Positions 32,577 to 40,356 of a stretch of 64,000 nucleotides of DNA are shown piece after piece; the first letter of the stretch is position 1, and each line of letters begins with the position of its first letter. The DNA comes from Amycolatopsis pretoriensis (GTDB lineage Bacteria; Actinomycetota; Actinomycetes; Mycobacteriales; Pseudonocardiaceae). Position numbers and translations under genes: made by a program. The notes beneath the pieces are model-generated. The model did no database searches. It saw only the letters and a list, made by a program, of their open reading frames with translations, and was not told the DNA's origin. The stretch is from contig NZ_FNUJ01000009.1 in the NCBI RefSeq assembly GCF_900107925.1, positions 365,244 to 429,243 of the forward strand, read 5' to 3'.

Positions 32577-33779
32577 ATGAAGAACAGGAAGACGCGGCTT
32601 GCCGGCTTGCTCGGCGCCAGCCTGCTGTTGGCTGCATGTGGCACGTCGGGCACGAGTTCGTCCGCGCCGCCCGGCGCGCAGGGCTTCACCCCGCCGAAGC
32701 TGGAAGCGCTCAAGGCGCTCGGCCAGCCGGAGGGGCAGCTGAACGTGCTGGCCTGGCCGGGGTACGCGGAGAACGGCTCGAACGACCCGAAGGTCAACTG
32801 GGTCACGCCGTTCGAGCAGCAGACCGGCTGCAAGGTGAACGTCAAGCCGTTCGGCACGTCCGACGAAGCCGTGACGCTGATGAAGACCGGCCAGTACGAC
32901 GTCGTGTCCGCCTCGGGTGACGCGTCGCTGCGGCTGGTGGCTTCCGGGGACGCCGAGCCGGTGAACACCACGCTCGTGCCGAACTACGCCGACGTCCAGC
33001 CGTTCCTCAAGGACAAGTCCTGGAACAGCGTGGGCAACGTCGCCTACGGCATCCCGCACGGCTGGGGCGCGAACCTGCTGACCTGGCGCACCGACAAGGT
33101 GACGCCCGCGCCGACGTCGTGGTCGGTCATGTTCGACGCGAACTCGCCCTACAAGGGCAAGGTGATCGCCTACGACTCGCCGATCTACATCGCCGACGCC
33201 GCGCTGTACCTGATGGCGCACCAGCCGGACCTGGGCATCAAGAACCCGTACGCGTTGGACGACAAGCAGTTCACCGCCGCGGTCAACCTGCTCAAGCAGC
33301 AGCGTCCGCTGGTGAGCGAGTACTGGTCGGACTACCTCAAGGAGTCCCAGGCGCTGAAGAACGCCGACGCCGTCGTCGGGACCGCCTGGCAGGTCACGGT
33401 CAACCTGACCAAGGGCGAGGGCGCGCCGCTGGAGGCGTCCGTGCCGAGCGAGGGCGCCACCGGGTGGTCGGACACCTGGATGGTCGCGGCGAAGTCGGCG
33501 CACAAGACGTGCGCGTACAAGTGGCTCGACTACATGATCAGCCCGAAGGTCAACGCCCAGGTCGCCGAGTACTTCGGCGAGGCCCCGGCCAACCCGAAGG
33601 CGTGCGCGGAGATGACCGACAAGACCCTCTGCGACACCTACCACGCCAACGACGCCGCGTACGCGTCGAAGATCGCGTACTGGACCACGCCGATCCAGCA
33701 GTGCCTCGACGGCCGCACGGACGTCAAGTGCAAGGACTACGGCGAGTGGACGAAGGCCTGGACCGAGATCAAGGGCTGA
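32577..33779 (+). CDS. potD: Polyamine ABC transporter substrate-binding lipoprotein
   Basis: A 400-residue exported lipoprotein. The lipobox LLLAACG puts the lipid cysteine at about residue 21. Mature features of PotD/PotF-type proteins: LNVLAWPGYAENG, TGCKVNVKPFGTSDEAV, YDVVSASGDASLRL and VAYGIPHGWGANLLTWR. It binds polyamines or related amines outside the membrane and delivers them to the PotBC-type permeases encoded next. Confidence 0.9.
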   Translation: MKNRKTRLAGLLGASLLLAACGTSGTSSSAPPGAQGFTPPKLEALKALGQPEGQLNVLAWPGYAENGSNDPKVNWVTPFEQQTGCKVNVKPFGTSDEAVTLMKTGQYDVVSASGDASLRLVASGDAEPVNTTLVPNYADVQPFLKDKSWNSVGNVAYGIPHGWGANLLTWRTDKVTPAPTSWSVMFDANSPYKGKVIAYDSPIYIADAALYLMAHQPDLGIKNPYALDDKQFTAAVNLLKQQRPLVSEYWSDYLKESQALKNADAVVGTAWQVTVNLTKGEGAPLEASVPSEGATGWSDTWMVAAKSAHKTCAYKWLDYMISPKVNAQVAEYFGEAPANPKACAEMTDKTLCDTYHANDAAYASKIAYWTTPIQQCLDGRTDVKCKDYGEWTKAWTEIKG

Positions 33780-33855
33780 CCCCCGAACCCCGGGAGCGGC
33801 GGGCTGTGTCCCCCCACTCCGCCCGCCGCTCCCGGACCTCTCCCTGCGAGGTGTG

Positions 33856-34695
33856 ATGACCGCCGTATCGGCCTTCTTCTACCGGAAACCCAAGCTGCGC
33901 CTGGGTTTCCTGCTCTCGGCCCCGCTGCTCTGGCTCGGCCTGGCCTACCTGGGCGCGCTCGCCGCGCTGTTCGTCACGGCGTTCTGGCACACCGACAGCT
34001 TCACCGGCCAGGTCGTCATCGAGTGGTCGATGGACAACTTCAAGACGCTGTTCACCGACGCGGTGTACCGCACGATCACCTTCCGCACGGTCGGGATCGC
34101 GGCGCTGGTGACGGTGATCGACGCGGTCGTCGCGTTCCCGATGGCGTACGCGATGGCCAAGCTCGCTTCGCCGCGCGCGCAACGGATCCTCGTGATCGCG
34201 ATCATGACGCCGCTGTGGGCCAGCTACCTGGTGAAGGCGTACGCGTGGCGTTCGATGCTGTCCGGCAACGGCGCCCTGAGCTCGATTTCGCCCGGGTACG
34301 GCGTCACGGCGACGATCATCACGCTGTCGTACCTGTGGCTGCCGTACATGATCCTGCCGATCTACGCGGGCCTCGACCGGCTGCCGGACTCCCTGGTGGA
34401 CGCTTCCGGCGACCTCGGCGCGCGCTCGTTCCGCACGTTCCGCTCGGTGATCCTGCCGCTGACGTTCCCGGCGATCGTGGCGGGCTCGATCTTCACGTTC
34501 TCGCTGTCCCTCGGCGACTACATCGCGGTGAAGATCGTCGGCGGCACGTCCCAGATGCTCGGCAACGTCGTCTACGACAACATCGGCGCGGCCAACAACC
34601 TCCCGTTCGCGGCGACGGTGGCCACGGTCCCGGTCGTGATCATGCTCGTGTACTTGGCCGCGGTGCGCCGCACCGGCGCGCTGGACAACCTCTAG
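33856..34695 (+). CDS. potB: Polyamine ABC transporter permease (PotB type)
   Basis: A 279-residue permease with six membrane helices and the EAA-like loop DASGDLGARSFRTFRSVILPL. ATG at 33856 is preferred over the adjacent GTG at 33853 on ribosome-site spacing. It ends 8 nt before the second permease. Confidence 0.9.
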   Translation: MTAVSAFFYRKPKLRLGFLLSAPLLWLGLAYLGALAALFVTAFWHTDSFTGQVVIEWSMDNFKTLFTDAVYRTITFRTVGIAALVTVIDAVVAFPMAYAMAKLASPRAQRILVIAIMTPLWASYLVKAYAWRSMLSGNGALSSISPGYGVTATIITLSYLWLPYMILPIYAGLDRLPDSLVDASGDLGARSFRTFRSVILPLTFPAIVAGSIFTFSLSLGDYIAVKIVGGTSQMLGNVVYDNIGAANNLPFAATVATVPVVIMLVYLAAVRRTGALDNL

Positions 34696-34703
34696 GAGCT
34701 CAC

Positions 34704-35492
34704 GTGCGCAAGCTGCTGTGGACCGCATTGGGGCTCGGGCTGGCGGTGATCTACTTCCCGCTGGTCGTGGTGCTGCTCAACTCGTTCAACGCGGACACGA
34801 CGTTCGGCTGGCCGCCGTCGAGCTTCACGCTGGAGTGGTGGAAGCGAGCGGCGTCCAACGACGGGGCGCTGCACGCGCTGTGGACGAGCGTCCAGGCCGG
34901 CTTGGCGGCGACGGCGATCGCGCTGCTGCTGGGCACGATGGCGGCGTTCGCGTTGCAGCGCTACCGGTTCTTCGGGCGCAACCCGGTGTCGCTGCTGATC
35001 ATCCTCCCGATCGCGCTGCCCGGGATCGTGACGGGCATCGCGCTGAACAACGCGTTCCGGACGATCCTGGGTATCAACCTGGGCCTGCTGACGGCGATCA
35101 TCGCGCACGCGACGTTCTGCATCGTGGTGGTGTTCAACAACGTCGTCGCGCGGCTGCGCCGGATGGGCGGCAGCCTCGAAGAAGCTTCGATGGACCTGGG
35201 CGCGACGGGCTTCACGACGTTCCGGCTGGTGACGTTCCCGATGCTGCGCTCGGCGTTGCTGGCGGGTGGACTGCTGGCGTTCGCGTTGTCGTTCGACGAG
35301 ATCATCGTGACGACGTTCACCCTGGGCACGGGCATGGAGACGCTGCCGATCTGGATCTACAACAACCTGTTCCGGCCCAACCAGGCCCCGATCGTGAACG
35401 TGGTGGCGGCGGTGCTGATCGTGGTGTCGACGGTCCCGGTGTACTTGGCCCAGAGACTGTCCGGCGACACGGCTTCAGGTGGGCGGCTCTAG
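34704..35492 (+). CDS. potC: Polyamine ABC transporter permease (PotC type)
   Basis: A 262-residue permease from GTG at 34704 with AGGAG upstream. Six membrane helices; the EAA loop is EASMDLGATGFTTFRLVTFP. The ending NNLFRPNQAPIVNVVAAVLI is typical of PotC. It is the last gene of the aldehyde dehydrogenase-potADBC operon. Confidence 0.9.
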   Translation: MRKLLWTALGLGLAVIYFPLVVVLLNSFNADTTFGWPPSSFTLEWWKRAASNDGALHALWTSVQAGLAATAIALLLGTMAAFALQRYRFFGRNPVSLLIILPIALPGIVTGIALNNAFRTILGINLGLLTAIIAHATFCIVVVFNNVVARLRRMGGSLEEASMDLGATGFTTFRLVTFPMLRSALLAGGLLAFALSFDEIIVTTFTLGTGMETLPIWIYNNLFRPNQAPIVNVVAAVLIVVSTVPVYLAQRLSGDTASGGRL

Positions 35493-35613
35493 TGCGCTGA
35501 GCCCGGACGCGTACGTGAGATTCGATGCGCATGATGCATGGCGGATATGCATACCCAGGTTTGCCAGGTTGGAATTGATCCGATAGAAAGCGAAGCGGGC
35601 CCGAAAGTCGTGC

Positions 35614-35637
35614 CCTCACCTGATCTTTCAGGTGAGG
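35614..35637 (+). promoter_or_regulatory. Perfect hairpin at the ribosome-binding site
   Basis: CCTCACCTGA pairs perfectly with TCAGGTGAGG around a tctt loop. The 3' arm ends in the GG of the GGAAGG Shine-Dalgarno site (35636-35641) of the small membrane protein at 35648. It could damp translation initiation, or mark the end of the upstream transcript. Confidence 0.5.
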
Positions 35638-35647
35638 AAGGTGTGCG

Positions 35648-35842
35648 ATGCGGGAATGGCTCATCGCGGCGGCTGCCGGCTACTTGCTGTTGCTGCTGTC
35701 GTTCGTCGTTGCGGTGGCAGTGCTCGACCGCAACCACCGTCGCGCCGACCGCGCGGTGCGCGTGTTGAGGCTGTTGCTGATCGGCGCCGCACCCGGCCTG
35801 GCCGGCGCAGTGCTGAAACTGCACCAGGCCGGGCTGCTGTGA
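35648..35842 (+). CDS. Small two-helix membrane protein
   Basis: A 64-residue protein with two hydrophobic helices (about 4-26 and 42-60) and an Arg-rich loop (DRNHRRADRAVRVLR). ATG at 35648 has GGAAGG 6 nt upstream. No family recognised. The stop directly abuts the stop of the convergent SDR gene. Confidence 0.65.
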   Translation: MREWLIAAAAGYLLLLLSFVVAVAVLDRNHRRADRAVRVLRLLLIGAAPGLAGAVLKLHQAGLL

Positions 35843-36622
35843 CTAGTGCGCTGAGCGGATCGTGCCGCCGTCCACGCGGATCGTCGCGCCGCTGACGTAC
35901 GCCGCCGCCGGGCTCACCAGGTAGCCCACCGCCGCCGCGATCTCCTCCGGGCGGCCCAGCCGCCCGATGTCGTTCGGCACCAGGTCGCGGGCCGCGGCGG
36001 CTTCGATCTCCTCCCACGAGGTACCCCACCCGTGGGAAGGGGCGATCGACGTCAGCAGCTCACGGACCGAGTCGACCAGGATCGCGCCCGGGGACACCAC
36101 ATTCGACGTCACGCCCGTGCCGGCGAGGTCCCGGGCCAGCGACACCGCGAGGTTGTGCCGCGCCGCCAGGGTCGCCGTGTAGTGGGGTTGCATCGCCATC
36201 GGCTGGATCGCCAGGCCGCCGCCGATCTGGATCACGCGGCCCCAGCCGCGCTCGCGCATGCCCGGTACGCACCGCTGGATCATGCGGACCGACGACACGA
36301 CGTTCGCCTCGTACGTCGCCGTCCAGTCCGCGGCCGTCGCGTCGGTCCACCCGAGGTGGTCGTACGCGCCGGCGTTGTTGACCAGGATGTCGACGTCCCC
36401 GGCCGCCTCGGCCACGGCGTCCGCTCCCGCGTCGGTCGACAAGTCGCCGATCGCCACTCCGGAAGCGCCGATCTCCGAAGCGACCCGCGAAGCGCGCGCG
36501 ACGTCCCGGCCGTGCACCACCACCAAAGCCCCTTCCGCGGCCAGGAGCCGAGCGATCGCGGCACCGAGACCCGCGCTGGAGCCGGTGACGAGAGCTCGTT
36601 TACCAGTGATTTCGAGATCCAT
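35843..36622 (-). CDS. Short-chain dehydrogenase/reductase
   Basis: A 259-residue classical SDR. Cofactor motif TGSSAGLGAAIARLL, the structural NNAGAY motif, catalytic serine in VIQIGGGLAIQP (Gly-rich variant), and YTATLAARHNLA carrying the YxxxK-equivalent tyrosine. Here the position four after Tyr is Ala-Ala-Arg rather than Lys, so the active site is atypical. The C-terminal VDGGTIRSAH is typical. Divergent from a TetR regulator with a long operator between them, so it is probably that regulator's target. Substrate unknown. Confidence 0.85.
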   Translation of the reverse strand: MDLEITGKRALVTGSSAGLGAAIARLLAAEGALVVVHGRDVARASRVASEIGASGVAIGDLSTDAGADAVAEAAGDVDILVNNAGAYDHLGWTDATAADWTATYEANVVSSVRMIQRCVPGMRERGWGRVIQIGGGLAIQPMAMQPHYTATLAARHNLAVSLARDLAGTGVTSNVVSPGAILVDSVRELLTSIAPSHGWGTSWEEIEAAAARDLVPNDIGRLGRPEEIAAAVGYLVSPAAAYVSGATIRVDGGTIRSAH

Positions 36623-36640
36623 GAGGACCCTTTCCCTGAG

Positions 36641-36681
36641 GTATACAGCTGTAGACTTACGGCAAGTCTACACTCGTATAC
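36641..36681. promoter_or_regulatory. TetR operator between SDR and regulator
   Basis: A 41-bp dyad centred at 36661: outer arms GTATAC (36641-36646 and 36676-36681) and inner arms TGTAGACTT/AAGTCTACA (36650-36658 and 36664-36672). In all, 15 of 18 positions match. It fills almost the whole gap and ends at the base before the TetR ATG. Confidence 0.75.
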
Positions 36682-37233
36682 ATGAGACCCCGCAACGCCG
36701 CCGCGACCAGGGAAGCGATCCTGAACTCCGCGCTCGAAGCGTTCACCCGCGCCGGCTACGACGGCGTCGGCGTACGCGAGATCGCCGAATCCGCCGGCGT
36801 CACGGCGATGCTCGTCAACCGCTACTTCGGCTCGAAGGAAGGCCTCTTCACCGAGGTCGTCGAGGCGGCCATGGCCGAGCGGACCGTGCTCACCGACGAC
36901 CCGGCGACCCTCGCCGCGGACATCGCGGCCTCGCTCGTGCGCCGGACCGCGCCGGACGCGCAGCGGCTCGACCCGTTCCTGCTGATGCTGCGCTCGGCGC
37001 CCAACCCGCGGGCCGCGGAGATCCTGCGGGCCGGCATCGAGCGTCACGTCGAGAAGCACCTGGCCGACCGGCTTCCGGGGCGAAAAGACGCGGGTCCGGC
37101 GCTGGCCCTCTCCGTGATCGCCGGGTTCTGGGTGATGCGCACGCTCATCGGCAGCACGGCGCTCGCGGACGCCGACGAAGGCGTGCTCCAGGCCAAGCTC
37201 GAGCGGGTGTTCGCGGTGCTACTCGCGGAATGA
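36682..37233 (+). CDS. TetR/AcrR-family transcriptional regulator
   Basis: A 183-residue regulator with an N-terminal TetR helix-turn-helix (GVGVREIAESAGVTAMLVNR, then YFGSKEGLF) and a helical ligand domain. Its ATG abuts a 41-bp dyad shared with the divergent SDR gene, implying control of both genes. It overlaps the convergent iminopeptidase gene by 15 bp. Confidence 0.9.
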   Translation: MRPRNAAATREAILNSALEAFTRAGYDGVGVREIAESAGVTAMLVNRYFGSKEGLFTEVVEAAMAERTVLTDDPATLAADIAASLVRRTAPDAQRLDPFLLMLRSAPNPRAAEILRAGIERHVEKHLADRLPGRKDAGPALALSVIAGFWVMRTLIGSTALADADEGVLQAKLERVFAVLLAE

Positions 37234-38157
37234 GTCCGTCGCCGCGCGCAACGCGGCCAGCACGCCCGGGTCCGTCACCGCGTGCCCTGCGCCCTCCAGG
37301 AGCTTCAGCTCCGACCCCGGCCACGCCCGGTGCAGCTCGTACGCCGTGGTCGGCGGGCACACGGCGTCGTAACGGCCCTGCACGAGCACGCCCGGGATGC
37401 CCGCGAGCTTGCCCGCGTCCCGGATCAGCTGACCGTCGTCGAGCCAGGCGCCGTGGCGGAAGTAGTGGACTGCCAGCCGTGCGAACGTCAGTGCGAACGC
37501 CGGTTCCGCGTACTGCCGGACGAAGGAGTCCTGCGGCTGCACGGAAACCGTCGCGCCTTCCCAGGTGCTCCACGCGATCGCGGCCCGGTGGCGGACTTCG
37601 GGGTCCTCGAGCAGTGAGGCGTACGCGGCGAGGGGGTCGTCCCGGAGATGGGCCGGGATCGGCGCCAGGAAGGCCTCCCACTCGCGCGGGAACAGGTTCG
37701 CGGCGCCGCCGCGGTAGATCCAGTCGAGTTCGCTCTGCCGCACGGTGAACACGCCGCGCAGGATGATCTCGCTGACGCGCGATGGGTGCGTCTCGGCGTA
37801 GGCGAGCGCGAGGGTCGCGCCCCACGAACCGCCGAAGAGCTGCCAACGCTCGATGCCGAGCCGCTCGCGTAGCCGTTCCATGTCGGAAACCAGGTGCCAC
37901 AACGTGTTCGCGCCCAGGTCGTCCGCGCCCGGGGTCGACTCGCCCGAGCCGCGCTGGTCGAACTGGACGATCCGGTAGGCCGCCGGGTCGAAGTGCTGCC
38001 GCGCCATCGGCGCGATCCCGCTGCCGGGCCCGCCGTGGAGCACCACGACCGGCTTCCCGGCCGGGTTGCCCGCCTCCTGGCACCGGATCCGGTGGCCGTC
38101 GCCGACCTCCAGGAACCCTTCGGCACGCAGGGGAATCGGCGGGTACAGCTCGTCCAT
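37219..38157 (-). CDS. pip: Prolyl iminopeptidase
   Basis: A 312-residue alpha/beta hydrolase of family S33 that removes N-terminal proline. Seen: the oxyanion motif HGGPGSG, FDQRGSGES, the nucleophile in FGGSWGATLALAY, and the C-terminal aspartate/histidine parts QGRYDAVCPP and EGAGHAV. ATG at 38157 begins the conserved YPPIPLRAEGFLEV. Upstream lie a promoter, a 25-residue leader ORF and a terminator-like hairpin, suggesting attenuation control. Confidence 0.9.
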   Translation of the reverse strand: MDELYPPIPLRAEGFLEVGDGHRIRCQEAGNPAGKPVVVLHGGPGSGIAPMARQHFDPAAYRIVQFDQRGSGESTPGADDLGANTLWHLVSDMERLRERLGIERWQLFGGSWGATLALAYAETHPSRVSEIILRGVFTVRQSELDWIYRGGAANLFPREWEAFLAPIPAHLRDDPLAAYASLLEDPEVRHRAAIAWSTWEGATVSVQPQDSFVRQYAEPAFALTFARLAVHYFRHGAWLDDGQLIRDAGKLAGIPGVLVQGRYDAVCPPTTAYELHRAWPGSELKLLEGAGHAVTDPGVLAALRAATDSFRE

Positions 38158-38236
38158 GCCCGACACTCTGCCGGAGGGTCCTGGCCGTCGCCCCGACACC
38201 CCGCCGCCGAGAGCCGGGACGACGACCAAGAAAGGT

Positions 38237-38273
38237 GGGAGCCCGCCCCCGCCGCCGGGCTGAGCGGGCTCCC
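38237..38273 (-). terminator. Attenuator-like hairpin before pip
   Basis: GGGAGCCCGC pairs perfectly with GCGGGCTCCC around 17 nt, followed on the minus strand by acctttcttgg. It starts 9 nt after the leader ORF stop and lies about 80 nt before the pip ATG, the arrangement of an intrinsic terminator in an attenuator. Confidence 0.6.
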
Positions 38274-38282
38274 GTCCAGGGG

Positions 38283-38360
38283 TCAGCCGCTCGAAGCGGC
38301 CGAGTCCGACGAAAAGGGGGCGCGGTCACGGCCGCTGATGACAACCCGCACACGCAGCAT
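38283..38360 (-). CDS. Leader peptide, 25 residues, upstream of pip
   Basis: ATG at 38360 is preceded by GAGGAGG with 6-nt spacing, one of the best ribosome sites in the window. The peptide starts MLRVRVVISGRDRAPF and ends in a Ser/Ala-rich tail. Branched-chain residues make up five of the first eight codons (L2, V4, V6, V7, I8). A terminator-like hairpin follows its stop. The leader sequence AGCGGCCG can pair with CGGCCGCT, and alternatively GCCGCT with AGCGGC. It looks like a regulatory leader rather than a functional protein. Confidence 0.55.
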   Translation of the reverse strand: MLRVRVVISGRDRAPFSSDSAASSG

Positions 38361-38413
38361 TCCCGTCCTCCTCGTCGAGGGTCCGAATCTTCGTCGTGGC
38401 GGCGACGGGCTAA

Positions 38414-38443
38414 ACGCTAAGCCACGCCCCGAACGTCAGTCAA
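38414..38443 (-). promoter_or_regulatory. Promoter of the leader-pip transcript
   Basis: On the minus strand TTGACT (38443-38438) and TAGCGT (38419-38414) are 18 bp apart. The expected start near 38407 would give about 47 nt before the leader ATG. Confidence 0.5.
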
Positions 38444-38582
38444 GAACATGATTGAAGTTCATATACGTGAACACCCGCTGAGAGGACGCTGAGCGCGGTG
38501 GTGCCCCTTGCCGGTGGTTAACGAAAGGGCCGGTACGTTCCGGTCCTGGGGTTCGGGAAAAAGCAGGACGGAAAGGCTCGGA

Positions 38583-39512
38583 ATGTCCGCAGTGACCTAT
38601 CTCGAGGCGATTGTCGTCGGCGCCTTGCAGGGGGTGTCGGAATTGTTTCCGGTGTCCAGTCTCGGCCACAGCATTCTGCTGCCCGCCTGGCTCGGCGGAT
38701 CGTGGCAGCGGGACCTGTCGATCGGCAAGGATTCGCCCTACCTGGCGGTGCTCGTGGCGATGCACGTCGCCACCGCGCTCGCGCTCGTGCTGTTCTTCCG
38801 CAAGGACTGGGTGCGGATCATCCGCGGCCTGTGGACGTCGATCCGGCACCGCGAAGTCCGCACGCCGGACCAGCGGCTCGCGTGGCTGCTCGTGCTCGCC
38901 ACGATCCCGGTCGGGCTGGCCGGCCTGCTCTTCGAAGGGCTGCTGCGCGACTTCCTCGGCAAGCCCGTGCCGGCGGCCATCTTCCTCGCGCTCAACGGCG
39001 GAGTCCTCTACGCCGCCGAGAAGTTCAGCCGGCCCAGCAAGGCGGCCGCCGAAGAGGACACTGTGGACTTCTCCGCCGAGGACACCATGGTGATGCGGGC
39101 GGTTTCCGTCGAAGAGGCGACCGACGTCCGCCTCGCGAAGCTGCGCGTCGGCGAGGCCGTGCTGATCGGCGCGGCGCAGATCCTCGCGCTGCTGCCGGGC
39201 ATCAGCCGCTCCGGCATCACCATGGTCGCCGGGCTGCGCCGCGGGCTCGGCCACGAGGACGCCGCGCGCTTCGCGTTCCTGCTCGCCACGCCGGTCATCC
39301 TCGCGGCCGGCGTCCTCAAGATGCCGACGCTGTTCACCCCGGAAAACCACGCCTCGCTCGGTCCGGCGCTCGCCGGCAGCCTGGTCGCCGGGGTCGCTTC
39401 GTACATTTCTGTCCGGTTCCTCACCGGATACTTCGAAACGCGCACTCTGACCCCGTTCGCCATTTACTGCGTCCTCGCCGGAATCGGCAGCCTGATCTTC
39501 TTCGCGGTCTGA
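38583..39512 (+). CDS. uppP: Undecaprenyl-diphosphate phosphatase
   Basis: A 309-residue BacA/UppP family membrane enzyme that recycles the lipid carrier of peptidoglycan synthesis. Seen: the first catalytic motif LQGVSELFPVSSLGHSILLP and the second PGISRSGITM, with about eight membrane helices. Residues about 165-195 form an acidic insertion (EEDTVDFSAEDTMVMR). Followed 1 nt later by a CtaG-like gene. Confidence 0.93.
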   Translation: MSAVTYLEAIVVGALQGVSELFPVSSLGHSILLPAWLGGSWQRDLSIGKDSPYLAVLVAMHVATALALVLFFRKDWVRIIRGLWTSIRHREVRTPDQRLAWLLVLATIPVGLAGLLFEGLLRDFLGKPVPAAIFLALNGGVLYAAEKFSRPSKAAAEEDTVDFSAEDTMVMRAVSVEEATDVRLAKLRVGEAVLIGAAQILALLPGISRSGITMVAGLRRGLGHEDAARFAFLLATPVILAAGVLKMPTLFTPENHASLGPALAGSLVAGVASYISVRFLTGYFETRTLTPFAIYCVLAGIGSLIFFAV

Positions 39513-39513
39513 C

Positions 39514-40356
39514 GTGCTCGACGTCCCGGCGCTGCTCGCCGTGCTCGTCCTCGGCACGCTCTACGTCCGCGCGGCGCACGGGCGCGGGTGGCCGCGCGGC
39601 CGCACGACGGCGTTCCTCGCCGGCCTCGCGACGATCGTGGTCGTCACGTGCTCGCCGCTGGCCGGCTACGACACGACGTACTTCTGGGTCCGCGCGGTCC
39701 AGACGGTCACGCTGCTGATGATCACGCCGCTGCTGCTGGCCCTGGGCGCCCCGATCCGGCTCCTGCTCGACACGGTCCCGGCGCCGTGGCTGCGCCGGCA
39801 CGGGCGCGGCCCGGTCGCGCGGGCGCTGACGTTCCCGCCGGTCGTCACGCTGACGCTGGTCGTGCCGGTGCTCGTGCTGTACCTGACCCCGCTCTACGAC
39901 GTGGTGCTGCGCTCGTCGCTCGCCGACGGCCTGGTCCGGCTGGCGCTCGTGCTCGCCGGCTTCACGTACTTCTGGACGCGTCTCGGCCTCGACCCGACCC
40001 CGCGGCGCGACCCGCACCTGGTCTCGGTGTGGATCGCGTTCACCGAGGTGATCTTCGACGGCGCGCTCGGCCTGGTGCTGTGGCTGGGCCCGCTGCTCGC
40101 ACCCGCGCACTACGCGGCCGCGCACCCGGGCCACGGCCCGGACCCCCGCACCGACCAGATCATCGGCGCGGGGGTGCTGTGGATCGGCGGGGACGTCGCC
40201 GGCCTGCCGTTCGTCGTCGCGTTGTTCGTGCGGTGGGCCCGCGACGACGAACGGCGCGCGAAGCAGGTCGACGTCCAGCTGGACGAAGCGCCCGCGGCCG
40301 GGTTGTGGTGGGAGAACGACCCGGCGCTCGCCGAGCGGTTCCGGAACCGGGGTTAG
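39514..40356 (+). CDS. CtaG-type cytochrome c oxidase assembly membrane protein
   Basis: A 280-residue polytopic protein from GTG at 39514, with about seven helices and conserved features of the caa3_CtaG family (FWVRAVQTVTLLMITPLLLALGAP and WIGGDVAGLPFVVALFVRW). The family is linked to copper delivery and assembly of haem-copper oxidases. It is probably cotranscribed with uppP (1-nt gap). Its stop overlaps that of convergent panB. Confidence 0.85.
   Translation: MLDVPALLAVLVLGTLYVRAAHGRGWPRGRTTAFLAGLATIVVVTCSPLAGYDTTYFWVRAVQTVTLLMITPLLLALGAPIRLLLDTVPAPWLRRHGRGPVARALTFPPVVTLTLVVPVLVLYLTPLYDVVLRSSLADGLVRLALVLAGFTYFWTRLGLDPTPRRDPHLVSVWIAFTEVIFDGALGLVLWLGPLLAPAHYAAAHPGHGPDPRTDQIIGAGVLWIGGDVAGLPFVVALFVRWARDDERRAKQVDVQLDEAPAAGLWWENDPALAERFRNRG

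Larger units (their letters stand above)
38158..38582. other. Regulatory spacer between pip and uppP
   Basis: It contains, reading on the minus strand, a dyad GTTCA-N6-TGAAC (38457-38472), a sigma-70-like promoter (38414-38443), a 25-codon leader ORF (38283-38360) and a GC-rich hairpin (38237-38273), all ahead of pip. No other gene is supported. The uppP promoter is not obvious. Confidence 0.7.
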
